Shown: in pieces, positions 22,061-33,200 of the stretch
Layout of the letters: every line of letters begins with the position of its first letter
How positions within the stretch are numbered: position 1 is the first letter of the stretch
Origin: CAYQUC01 sp964420605
GTDB lineage: Bacteria > Pseudomonadota > Gammaproteobacteria > UBA6429 > Thiohalophilaceae
Direction of reading: 5' to 3'
NCBI GenBank assembly: GCA_964420605.1
Contig: CAYQUC010000033.1
Span: forward strand, 1-35,601
Length of the DNA stretch: 35,601 nt
Program-made: the position numbers and the translations under genes
The notes under the pieces: model-generated
The model's database searches: none
Seen by the model: the letters and a program-made list of their open reading frames with translations, nothing else
What the model was told of the DNA's origin: nothing

Positions 22061-24892
22061 TTAACCAGTATTACGCATTCCTGCAGCAATCGCATTAATG
22101 CTACGTAATAATGGATTTAACCATAACTCTCGTTCTTCCTCGCTTAATGACTCATCACGATAGCGTTTTAATAACGTTAATTGAATTTGATTCAATGGAT
22201 CAAGATACGGATTTCGACGTGTTAACGACAAAGCAAGTTCTGGTGTTTCTGCCATTAATTTATCGAGTTGAGCAATTTCTAAAACGTTAGAAACAGTTGA
22301 TTGATATTCGCCTTCAATTATTTTATGAATTGAGCTCGCTGTTTCTTCACTCAAGCATAATGAAGAGTAAGATTTCGAAATATCCATATCTGCTTTAAAT
22401 AATGCCATTTGCACATTGCTAAGCAATGAGCGGAAAAAAGGCCAACGATGATACATCTCTTGTAATTTTTTTAGTTTGTCAGGTCGACCATCAATCCAAG
22501 TCTCTAAAGCACTGCCAATGCCAAACCATGCCGGTAAGGTATGCCGTGATTGAGCCCATGCAAATACCCAGCCGATTGCACGAACGGATGATTTTGAACG
22601 ATCCGATTTTTTTCGATGAGATGGGCGAGAGCCAATATTCATTAAGCCAATTTCAGCAACTGGGGTTGCTTCATAAAAATAATCCAGAAAGCCATGACTT
22701 CTATCGGTTAACGTGCGATAACTTTGTTCACCTGTTGCAGCCAAGGTTGCCATTATTTCTTTGTATTCTTCATCAACACTTGTGGGTGTTTGAATTAAAT
22801 TACGGCTGGCTTTTAGCAAGCCGGTTAAACCCATGCCGAGTTCATAAACAGCAGTTTCTTCATTGCTGTATTTATACGATAACACTTCACCTTGTTCGGT
22901 AAATTTAATTTCACCATGAACCGTGCCATCGGGTTGTGATAAAATAGAATCGTGTGTTGGGCCGCCGCCACGTCCAATTGTGCCGCCACGGCCATGGAAC
23001 ATGCGAAGTTTAATATCACGTTTTTTGGTTAATGCTGTAATTTTCATTTGAGCATTATATAAATTCCATGCCGACGCTAAAGTACCGCCATCTTTACACG
23101 AGTCCGAATAGCCCAACATGACTTCCTGGGTATTACCCGAAGCTTGTAACAGGGTGTTATAGACATCGTTATCGAGTAACTGTGTCATCACTGGTTGGAT
23201 GTGAGCAAGATCATCAATGGTTTCAAATAACGGCGATACGCTTAAGTAACAATGAGTAGAATCCGGTGTAATCGCAACTAGTCCCTTTAACCATCCAAGG
23301 AACATGACTTCCATTATATGACTTGCCGCATGTGTCATGGATATCACGTAACTACCAAAGGCTTTTTGACTAACTTCAGACCGCATTTCAGCAATGACTT
23401 TAAATACGGCTAAGGTTTCAATTGCCTGTTCGGTAAACGCGCTAGTATTAATATCCGGTGGTGTTTGTTGAATAAAATTAGCGAGGGTTGTTAGACGGGT
23501 ATTTTCGTCCATTGCATGATAATCGCTACCATCGATAGATTTTAAAACCTGTGCGATAGTCTCGGTGTGGATGGTAGATTCTTGTCGTACATCCAACTTC
23601 GATAAGAAAAAGCCAAAGGTTTCAACCAAACGAATCAGATCGCGTAAGGTACCATCAGCAACATTGCCATCACCGTGGTGGTGCAGTGATTGACTCATGG
23701 TTTGTAAATCAGTTAAAAATTCCTGTTCGTTGTTATAACCACAGTTAGGGCTATTTTTAGTTTGCTCGTTGTCATTTATTTTTTGATTAATTTGATCAAG
23801 CTGACACTCTAATCGATGACGCATGTAATACAGTTTACGTCGATACGGTTCTTGTATGAATTTATTACTTTTTGAATCAAATAAGGCGCTTAATTCTGCT
23901 TCATCTTTTTCCAGACCACTAGTGAAATCGTTAGTTAATTCACAAAACTGAATCGAGTGTGATAAAACATGACTTAGTTTAGCAACTCGTTCTACATATT
24001 CCTCTAGCACGGCTTGAGCTTGCATTCTTAATGCCAGCACAGTCGTATCATGTTTTACAAAAGGGTTACCATCACGATCACCACCAATCCATGAACCGAA
24101 TTGCATAAAACTGGGTACTTTAACCGCGTCAGTTTCGGTGTTGTAAGTTACTTTTAATGCTTTTTCCATCGACCGATAGGTTTGTGGCACGGCATTAAAT
24201 AAACACTCACGAAAATAATATAAGCCGTTTTTAACTTCATCGACCACCTGTAGTTTTCTAACTCGAACTTCATTGGTTTTATAAACAATTTGGATATGAC
24301 GTTTTAGAACTTCGATGACTTCGTCTTGTTCATTTTTACTGGTTGCATCGTTTAGTTTTTCAGAGATTATAAAGATGCGACGGAGTGACTCTAGAATGGT
24401 ACGTCGTTTTGATTCTGTAGGATGTGCAGTAAATACCGGAATATAGGCCATGCGGTCCAGTACATGTTGTAGCTGATCTGCATTTATGTTTTGTTGTTGT
24501 AATTCGCGCAATGTCTCAAGGAAAGAGCCTTGCCATAAATGTTCGCCTTGATTAACCATGCGTCGACGTTTTGCATGTAAGAAATCTTCTTCTGCAATAT
24601 TTACCAAACTGAAATAAATGCTGAATGCTCTGACTACATGTACCACAGTTTCACTATCAAGTGATTCTACCAACTTGGCTAATTCGGCACGTTTTTGCTC
24701 ATCATTTTTGTTGCGAAGATCAATATGACCTTTACGTAATGTTTCAACTGCTTCGAAGACTTTCCCGCCAGCATGTTCATGGAGAATTTCCCCAAGAATA
24801 TTACCAAATAGCTTCACTCGAGCACGTAGTGCTGAATCATCAACTTGAGTGTTATTTGTACTGTTATTTTTAGTGTTCATGTCTGTCATCAT
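22061..24892 (-). CDS. ppc: Phosphoenolpyruvate carboxylase
   Basis: PEP carboxylase replenishes oxaloacetate from PEP and bicarbonate. The catalytic His segment FTAHPTESKRRT, the PEP-binding GSWIGGDRDGNP, the mobile loop FHGRGGTIGRGGGPTH and the late segments GSRPSHRKKS, RAIGWVFAWAQSR and RNPYLDPLNQIQ are all intact. The protein ends in the family C-terminus MRNTG. At 943 residues it is slightly longer than E. coli (883), partly from an Asn/Thr-rich N-terminal extension and an insertion near 375-395 (NQKINDNEQTKNSPNCG). ATG codons at 24892, 24889 and 24880 are all possible starts. A TATAAT at 24957-24952 on the minus strand may be its -10. Confidence 0.97.
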   Translation of the reverse strand: MMTDMNTKNNSTNNTQVDDSALRARVKLFGNILGEILHEHAGGKVFEAVETLRKGHIDLRNKNDEQKRAELAKLVESLDSETVVHVVRAFSIYFSLVNIAEEDFLHAKRRRMVNQGEHLWQGSFLETLRELQQQNINADQLQHVLDRMAYIPVFTAHPTESKRRTILESLRRIFIISEKLNDATSKNEQDEVIEVLKRHIQIVYKTNEVRVRKLQVVDEVKNGLYYFRECLFNAVPQTYRSMEKALKVTYNTETDAVKVPSFMQFGSWIGGDRDGNPFVKHDTTVLALRMQAQAVLEEYVERVAKLSHVLSHSIQFCELTNDFTSGLEKDEAELSALFDSKSNKFIQEPYRRKLYYMRHRLECQLDQINQKINDNEQTKNSPNCGYNNEQEFLTDLQTMSQSLHHHGDGNVADGTLRDLIRLVETFGFFLSKLDVRQESTIHTETIAQVLKSIDGSDYHAMDENTRLTTLANFIQQTPPDINTSAFTEQAIETLAVFKVIAEMRSEVSQKAFGSYVISMTHAASHIMEVMFLGWLKGLVAITPDSTHCYLSVSPLFETIDDLAHIQPVMTQLLDNDVYNTLLQASGNTQEVMLGYSDSCKDGGTLASAWNLYNAQMKITALTKKRDIKLRMFHGRGGTIGRGGGPTHDSILSQPDGTVHGEIKFTEQGEVLSYKYSNEETAVYELGMGLTGLLKASRNLIQTPTSVDEEYKEIMATLAATGEQSYRTLTDRSHGFLDYFYEATPVAEIGLMNIGSRPSHRKKSDRSKSSVRAIGWVFAWAQSRHTLPAWFGIGSALETWIDGRPDKLKKLQEMYHRWPFFRSLLSNVQMALFKADMDISKSYSSLCLSEETASSIHKIIEGEYQSTVSNVLEIAQLDKLMAETPELALSLTRRNPYLDPLNQIQLTLLKRYRDESLSEEERELWLNPLLRSINAIAAGMRNTG

Positions 24893-25116
24893 AGGGTGGC
24901 TTCTTTAAATTGGGATTAATACGTTAGGAGTCTGTCGTCAGTAAAATCAGTATTATACCCGATAATTTTGTCTAAATGCCCATTTCGAGACTCGGATATT
25001 ACGCTTTTTGTGTAAATTACCCGATTATTCAAAACTCGTGCTACGATTGGTAGATAATGTTGTAATAATAAAAACATTAAACAAAAACTATACAAACTTT
25101 GGGTGTCAATAAAAAC
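24893..25116. promoter_or_regulatory. Divergent promoter region of ppc and pgi
   Basis: This 224-nt gene-free stretch separates two divergent metabolic genes. On the minus strand a perfect TATAAT lies at 24957-24952, with only weak -35 candidates, giving a ppc leader of about 50 nt. On the plus strand I see only weak candidates (for example TTGTGT near 25010). No dyad stands out. Confidence 0.35.
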
Positions 25117-26826
25117 ATGAATTTATCGACCAAAGCCTCAATTTCAAACCATGAAACCATTAATGATATGAGTAACTTAACGCAGTCTAAAGCGTGGAAA
25201 GCCTTGATGAGTCATTTTGACGAAATCAAAGATGTTCACATGCGTCAATTGTTTGATGATGATTCACAGCGGTTTAACGTGTTTTCAGTAAAATTTAACA
25301 ACTTCCTACTCGATTATTCTAAAAATCGAATTACTAAAACCACCATGGCCTTATTGTGTGACTTAGCTGAGCAAGCCGGTGTAAAACAATGGACTGAACG
25401 AATGTTCAGCGGAGAGGCTATTAATCATACTGAAAACCGTTCAGTTTTGCATACTGCATTACGTAATCGTAGCAATAATCCAGTGTATGCTGATGGTAAC
25501 GATGTCATGCCAGAAATTAATGCCTCGCTGGATAAAATGCGTGATTTTAGTGAAGCCATACGTACTCGGCAATGGCGTGGTTTTACCGGACAACCCATAA
25601 CCGACGTGGTTAATATTGGTGTTGGTGGTTCTGATCTTGGTCCAGTGATGGTGACTGAAGCATTAAAGCCCTATGCCATCCACGATATTAAAATGCATTA
25701 TGTGTCTAACGTTGATGAAAGCCACATCTGGGATACACTTGCAAAGTTAAAACCTGCCACCACTTTATTTATTGTGGTATCAAAAAGCTTTACCACTCAA
25801 GATACTATGCTGAATGCGGTTACTGCATTAAAGTGGTTAAAAAAAGCCGTCAATGGTCCAGAGGATATTTCAAAACACATGGTTGCGGCCACCGATAATA
25901 TCGAAGCCGCTACTAAACTGGGTATTGCTGTAGAAAATATATTTACGATGTGGGACTGGGTCGGCGGACGCTATTCGTTATGGTCGACTGTTGGTTTATC
26001 CATTGCAGTTTCAATCGGCATGGAAAATTTTGAAAAATTATTACAAGGTGCGTTTGAAATGGACGAACACTTTCGAACCGCGCCACTTGAAGAAAACTTA
26101 CCCGTAATTTTAGCGATGCTCGGAATTTGGTATAACAATTTTTTTGATGCCGAAACACATGCAGTTTTACCGTATGATCAACACCTGCATTTATTCTCAG
26201 ATTATTTACGTCAGGCTGACATGGAGAGTAATGGTAAACGCGTTGATCGTGACGGCAATACCATTACTGACTATTCTACCGGTCCCATTATTTTTGGGCA
26301 ATTAGGTATCACCGGACAACATGCGTTTTATCAATTAATACACCAGGGTACTAAATTAATTCCTGCTGATATTATTGCACCGATCTCAAGCTTTCATTGC
26401 ATACGTGAACATCACCGCGTGTTAATGTCGAATGTTTTTGCTCAAACTGAAGCCTTCATGCGCGGTAAAACAGAACAAGAAGCCCTTGATGAATTAAAAC
26501 AGCAAGGTAAAACCGATGCTGAAATCGAAGTGTTGTTACCACACAAAATTTTCCCAGGAAACAAACCGACCAATACCATTATATACAAAGTATTATCACC
26601 CCGAACACTCGGCAGTTTAATAGCACTTTATGAACATAAAATTTTTGTTCAAGGTATCGTTTGGAATGTCAATTCGTTTGATCAATGGGGTGTTGAACTC
26701 GGTAAACAATTAGCAAAAGGCGTGTTAGGTGAACTTCAAGATGAAGCTGCAGTATCAACCCACGATAGCTCTACCAATGGACTAATCAATTATTATAAGT
26801 CATTACGGCATACTGATAATGAATAG
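25117..26826 (+). CDS. pgi: Glucose-6-phosphate isomerase
   Basis: Pgi interconverts glucose 6-phosphate and fructose 6-phosphate in glycolysis and gluconeogenesis. Family motifs are DYSKNRITKTTMA, SGEAINHTENRSVLH, NIGVGGSDLGPVM, SKSFTTQDTM, WDWVGGRYSLWSTVGL (catalytic Glu region absent only by numbering), ITGQHAFYQLIHQGTKLIP and SFDQWGVELGKQLAKG. The open frame starts at a TTG at 25099; ATGs lie at 25117 and 25168. By comparison with E. coli (MKNINPTQTAAW) the conserved part begins at 25168 (MSNLTQSKAW), so that start is also credible. The next 467 nt are gene-free. Confidence 0.95.
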   Translation: MNLSTKASISNHETINDMSNLTQSKAWKALMSHFDEIKDVHMRQLFDDDSQRFNVFSVKFNNFLLDYSKNRITKTTMALLCDLAEQAGVKQWTERMFSGEAINHTENRSVLHTALRNRSNNPVYADGNDVMPEINASLDKMRDFSEAIRTRQWRGFTGQPITDVVNIGVGGSDLGPVMVTEALKPYAIHDIKMHYVSNVDESHIWDTLAKLKPATTLFIVVSKSFTTQDTMLNAVTALKWLKKAVNGPEDISKHMVAATDNIEAATKLGIAVENIFTMWDWVGGRYSLWSTVGLSIAVSIGMENFEKLLQGAFEMDEHFRTAPLEENLPVILAMLGIWYNNFFDAETHAVLPYDQHLHLFSDYLRQADMESNGKRVDRDGNTITDYSTGPIIFGQLGITGQHAFYQLIHQGTKLIPADIIAPISSFHCIREHHRVLMSNVFAQTEAFMRGKTEQEALDELKQQGKTDAEIEVLLPHKIFPGNKPTNTIIYKVLSPRTLGSLIALYEHKIFVQGIVWNVNSFDQWGVELGKQLAKGVLGELQDEAAVSTHDSSTNGLINYYKSLRHTDNE

Positions 26827-27293
26827 CTGCGGTTGGCACTTGTTACCACTTTTCTAGAATATATAATTTTCGTAAATGTTACGTTTCGTATTATAGACTC
26901 GATAACTATAAACTTGTAATTAATCTTCAAATTCTGCTTATTATAGATTCATTTTATGCACTCTCCATAATAATAAAGTTAAAAAACTTGATTGAAAATA
27001 ATTGCTATGTATAATTACTTCGACAAATGGAGTTGTGATAATAAAAATAAATATACCGTTATAAAAATTAAAAATAATAAAAGTTTCAGGATGAATGAAT
27101 TTCCATTTCCATTTCCATTTCCATTTCGGTTTTTGGTATTTGTTAAATCACGATAATACCAACTTATTATCCAGTAAGTCCAAGTGAACTTTAATAAATT
27201 TAATACTCCTTCGAATACTTTAAAACAGTGTTATTTCTTGAATGGCAATGTTTATTGTAAATAAAAACAACTAATTATTGGATTATTCAATAT
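26827..27293. other. AT-rich gap between pgi and the Rhs gene
   Basis: A 467-nt AT-rich stretch without a supported gene. It contains two near-copies of TTATAGA-Y-TC (about 26892 and 26942), the TTTCCA tandem repeat at 27100-27127, and a possible weak promoter before the Rhs gene (TTGAAT near 27238). No terminator with a clear stem and T-run was found after pgi. It marks the border between core genes and the accessory toxin locus. Confidence 0.5.
27100..27127 (+). repeat. TTTCCA hexanucleotide tandem repeat
   Basis: Four perfect TTTCCA units plus TTTC run from 27100 to 27127, about 170 nt before the Rhs start codon. Simple hexamer arrays can change length by slippage. The position upstream of a secreted toxin gene could influence promoter spacing, but no promoter is clearly attached to it. 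Confidence 0.85.
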
Positions 27294-30200
27294 ATGCGAA
27301 ATTATATAATCGCAACATTATTTTCTATTCTGTGCTTAAACGCCACCTTTTCAAATGCTGTTGAAATAGTTAACGGTAAGACACATAAATTTCATATCGG
27401 TAACTTTAAAGATATTAACCAAGTAAGTTTGTTATATCAGTCAAATTTACCAAATGGTGTTCATGGAATATCGTCAAATAATGGCGGAGTAAATTTTAGT
27501 GATTCGACATATACCTGGATCGACAGTCATTTAGGGTTTAACTGGAACTCTACTGAAAATACTTTGCATATTGGACGATTTGGTAGTGATAGTTTAAGCG
27601 ACGTTTTACTTCAACCAAAAACAAACGGTATCGTAGCCATTGTTGAAACAGATGCAACCGGAAAATTGGAGCAATTAAAATCGACTTGGGTTACTACGAG
27701 TTTGGGTGTTGACTGGACGGCGGAAAAATCAAATCTTATTCCAGGCGATTTTAATGGCGATGGGACTTCACAAATATTCATACAAGGTAAGAATCCAAGT
27801 TCAATTCATAGTATCGCAAAAATTTCTTCACTAGTCGGTGCTGAATTGTTAAGCCAACAATTTCCCAATAATCATTTAGGTTTAGAGTGGAGTTATGATA
27901 CACACACTATCTACACCGGTGATTTTAATGGTGATGGGCGAAGTGATATTTATTTACAAGCAAAATATAAAATAATTATATTACCAAATAGTGGAATTGA
28001 CATTCCATTAAAAATAAATCCTAAAACATTTCATTCTATTTTACTATCTGACGCATCAGGTACTTTTTCTGTCGTTAATCAATCTTGGACCAATGATTAT
28101 TTAGGTTTAGGTGATGCATGGATGGCTAATAGAAGTAATGTTATTATTGGTGATTATAATGGTGATGGACGAGACGACATAATGCTACAGGGTAAGCATA
28201 GTTTCGATAATCATTATATATTACTAAGCGATATTCAGGGAAAACTGACAACCATCAATCAAACTTGGCAAGATGGCTATTTAGGGCAAAATTGGTCAGC
28301 TCAATATGTCACTTTATTAAGTGGTAATTTTAATTCGGGAACACGTTCAGACTTACTTTTACAATCAATTAATTCGAATGTGCACACAATCGTTACTGCA
28401 GATTCTACTGGTGCTCTTTTTACCGCATCATCTAATATTTATAACGACGTTCTCAAAAATGGATTAATAACACTGCATGAATCCGTGTTTCTTAAACCGC
28501 AAACGGAGTTTGGTAAGGTCAACGGTTCTTTCGGAGTGAGTACGAATGGTGCGGCTAACTTTAGTATACCTATCGTTGTACCACCGGGTATTAGTGGTAT
28601 GCAACCTAGTATAGGTTTAAGTTATTCGAACCAATCGGGCAATGGTCTATTGGGTGTCGGATGGGGATTATCCGGCTTATCAACAATGTCTCGTTGCCCT
28701 CAAAATTTGGCTCAAGATGGAGTTGTTGGTGCAATTAATTTTGATATCAATGATCGATTTTGCCTCGATGGTTTTCGTCTTGTTGCTGTAGAGGGTATTT
28801 ATGGTGCAGATGGTACGGTTTACAGAACGGAACTTGAAAAGTTCTCTCGAATTACTTCTTATAAAGATGTGAATGACGGCCATTTGTCATTTAAAGTTGA
28901 AACCAAAGCGGGTCAAATATTTGAATACGGAAGTTCGTACGACTCAAGAGCAAACAACCAAACAATAAATGGTGAAACATTAGCGCTTAGTTGGAAAGTT
29001 AACAAAATTAGTGATGCGGTTGGTAATTATATGCTTGTTATGTATGCCCGTGATGACATACTTGGTGAGCATTACCCGGTACAAATATTGTACACATTAA
29101 ACGATAATCCCGCTTCCGAACTTAAAATGAATAATAACAATTTTGTTGTTCAGTTTGAATATGAAGCACGAGAAGATAGTTCGACTGGATATTTTAGAGG
29201 TAATAATGTTTCTAGTACGGTACGAATGACTGGTATTAAATCCTATAGCGGTGGAATTTTAACCCGTCAATATCACATGCAATATGAAGTTAATCAATTC
29301 AATTTAAAATCACGTATAAATAGTATAGTTGATTGTGACGGTTTAGATAATTGCAAAGCTGCCACCAATTTCACTTGGTCCAAGGGGCAAATGTTACCAT
29401 TGATAAATAACATTCACCGAACATCATATGCTCGAAATGGCACGATTTTAAATGCAGATGTTAAAAAAGTTAGGTTTGTCGATATCAACGGCGATGGATA
29501 TTCAGATATGTGTTATCGCGATAGCACGATTAATAGTATTGTGTGTGTTAAAGGTGATCAAAACGGTTTGTCAACCACTCAAAGTACCAATATGAATTTG
29601 TGTGGCGCAGGCTGTGAGCCAGCAAGTATTCAATATTTAGATTTTAATAAAGATGGGAAAACTGATATAAGTTTTTTACAATCGAGTGGTATTGAAATTT
29701 TTCTATCTGATGGAAATAGGTTTGTTACACAGATTTCTACTGGCTTGAGATCTTGTCCTCCCGATTGTTTAGTGACAAATACTGACGTAGTAACTGAATT
29801 TGCTAGTTCTGATGCTCATTATTTTACCGATATTAATGGCGATCAATTAACCGATATTTGTATTCGGGAGAGAACCGGTATTGAATGTTATTTCAATAAT
29901 GGTACAACACAATCTCCATTTAGTTTGACACCAGATTTTATTACTACTATTTGTGCTACTTCGACAGGCTATTGTAATAGTAGCGATAATCACACCACTA
30001 TTCAGTTTATGGATCTTAATCAAGATGGTAAAAATGACATAATTTATCGTGGTGATAATGGCATTACGTTTTTTTATTCTGTTGGTGTAAGTTTCGGCGC
30101 TATAAATTACACTGGCTTGTGTGCGAATACACAAACATCTGCAGACGGATATTGCAACGATGTTGATAATCATACAACCATTCAATATCCCGATGTGAAC

Positions 30201-33200
30201 GGCGATGGTCTTCCTGATATTTGTTACCGCGGTGACAATGGAATTCGTTGTGTACTTAATACTGGAGTTGGATTTGATACAGCAAAACCTATTGTAACGG
30301 GTTTTTGTGCTAATGGTTCACAGGCTTACGGCGCATGTAACGATGGTGATAATTTTTCTTACATCCAATATACTGATTTTAATGGTGATGGAAAATCAGA
30401 TTTAACTTTTAGAAGTGATTCAGGCTTACGTTTTTTTAGATCAACCGGTTCAAATTTTGTTTATTCTAATGGCATACAAGTTTGTGCTAATCAAAGTAAC
30501 CCCGATCCAACTGCAACACGTTGTGAAAGTACGGATAACTACAAAACTATTAATTACACTGATATAAACGGTGATGGGATAATTGACGTATCTTTTCGAG
30601 GTGATGCTGGCGTTGTTCAATTTTTAAGTAATGGCATAGTGCCCGATCAAATTGAAATCATTACTGATGGATTTAATAATGTCACCAAAGTGACTTATAA
30701 ACCGTTAACGGATAAAATCGTGTATACAGCTTGTTCTGGTGTTGTGTTTCCTGAAGTTTGCACGGTATCACCGAGTCAGCTGGTGTCTGATTATACTGCA
30801 TCAAATGGTGTCGGCGGTGTAGGTGCTTATCAATATAGTTATGAAGGTTTAAAAACACATCTACGGGGACGTGGCCCATTAGGCTTTATCAAAATACAAA
30901 AAACCGATTTACAGACAAATATAATAACGACAACTTCGTATGACAATAGTCCTGCACTACAATTAATTGATAGTTATCCAGATTTTTACCCTTATCGCGG
31001 ATTTGCTGTAAACACACAAACATCATTAAACGGCAATGTGATAACAGATTCAACAAGCACGCTTACGCATTATCCAACGGTATTAGGTAAAACAACGCCA
31101 TATTTTCCATACTTAAAAACGAGTGTTGAAAAAACTTACTTTTTTGATAATGTCACCGGCATTAATCACTTTGTTACTCAAACAGTTAAAACTATTGATA
31201 TGGATAATTATCCTGTCACACGCTTTTTGGCCGGTAATGCCACAACTGTAACTGTAGCCACTACAGATGCAATAAAAGGGGATGTTTTTACCAGTACAAC
31301 GGTAAGTAAATTTGCGCAAGACTCAGAACTTAATTGGTTCTTAGGAAGACTTACTGAATCAACAGCAACACATTCTAGTAGCATTGTGAGTTTACCTGCA
31401 GGAGAATTACAAGCGCCAGACATAACCAGAACCTCAACATTTTCATACTATCCTTCAGGACTAATTCAAGCCTCTCGTGAAGCAGTGGATGCGATAGATC
31501 CAAGCTTAGAGGTTGTAACCAATTACGAATATGATATTTATGGCCATCAAACCAAGGTCACCGTTGATGATAGTGCTACAGCACCGTATCCAATTACGCT
31601 ACGCACATCGAGAAGTAACTATGTACTGGGTACAATTAATACGAATACCCCGCAAATAGAGTCGTTTAATACTTTAGGACATCGAGAGTTAAAAACTTTA
31701 GACGCACGTTTTGGTACAACAACTAAGTTAGTCGGACCAAATCTAATTCCAACATCATGGCAATTTGACAGTTTTGGACGAGTCACCAAAGAAATACGTG
31801 CAGACGGTACCAGCACAACAACTTCTCGAATTAAGTGTAGTTTTAACTGTGGAACCGTACAGGGAATTGCACCAACGTATTATTCTGAAATTGAAACAAT
31901 AGGTTCATTACCGGCACGCAGTTATTACGATAAGTTGGGACGCGTTATTCGTGTCGAAACCACCAATATCGAAGGTAAAACGGTATACCAAGATACAAAA
32001 TACGATGCAAAAGGGCGTTTAGACAAAGCCTCATTAGCCTATTTCCCGGGGGATGTAATTTATTGGGGCTATAACTTTTATGACTTCTTTAATAGAGTTA
32101 TAAAAGTAACCCAAGATGGTAGTGGTAAAATTGTCGAAACAGACTATGCCCCGATGACAGTTAAAACAACAGTGACTAATGTGTCGAGTATTGGAAACCC
32201 AATAAACGTTCATACCAAAACTAATATTAAATATGCCAACGGCAAGGTTCGCAAAATTGAAGAAAACGTCGATAACCGTATTTTAACCAATCAATACGTT
32301 TACGATGCGATTGGTAGTTTAACGGCGGCTTATTCACCTGCAAGTAGTAATCCTGTGCGCATGATTTATGATAGCAAAGGTCGAAAAATAGCAATGAACG
32401 ATCCGGATATGGGGTCGTGGCAGTACTTTTACGATGCTATTGGTAATCTTCGTAAACAAATCGATGCCAAAGGCCAACGTGTCGACATGCTGTATGATGA
32501 TTTGGATCGCATGATCATGCGTACAGAAAATGAAGGTGCAACCGTATGGGAGTACGATACTGCGGTAAAAGCTATTGGTAAGCTCACCAAAATGATCGGT
32601 CCAATTGCTTTAACTGCAGAGCAATTAACTGGACAACGCAATACGCCAAATGTAGCAACTGTACTGTCGCTGGCAACAACACAACATTTTAGCAGGGAAC
32701 ATAGCTACGATAGTTTAGGCAGACCAACTTCAACTATCACCAATATAGATGGCAGCCCATTTGCGATGGACACTAGTTACGATTTGTTCAGTCGAGTCGA
32801 ACAAGTTGTTTATCCAACCAATGTCGGTATTAATACCCCTAAACGTTTCACAGTCAGAAATATTTACGACAGCAATGGTTTCTTAATTCGTATTGAAAAT
32901 GCGAGTAATAACTACGCGTATTGGAAGTTAGGTGATACCACCGGCAATATAACCAATGCCACCAATGCTAAAGGCCAAATAATAATGGAGTCTTTTGGCA
33001 ATAATATCACTACTTTAAATAGTTTTAATCCGGCTACTGGATTACTGTCAAAACGAACCACTGGAGCAGGTAGCTCAAGCAGCATCCAAAATACCGAATA
33101 CGTATTTGATAGTATTGGTAACTTAGAAAACAGAACTGATCACAACCAAAAAGTCAGCAATGTTAGCCTAAGCGAATCTTTTACCTATGATGAACTCAAC

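Noticed and set aside
27294..29400. Rhs gene as a broken or frameshifted gene
   Set aside because: The frame is continuous from signal peptide to stop over 7.7 kb with all expected domains in order.
29847..32641. Antisense frames inside the Rhs gene
   Set aside because: They are AT-rich mirror frames of the coding repeats, lack ribosome-binding sites, and their products look like shadow translations.
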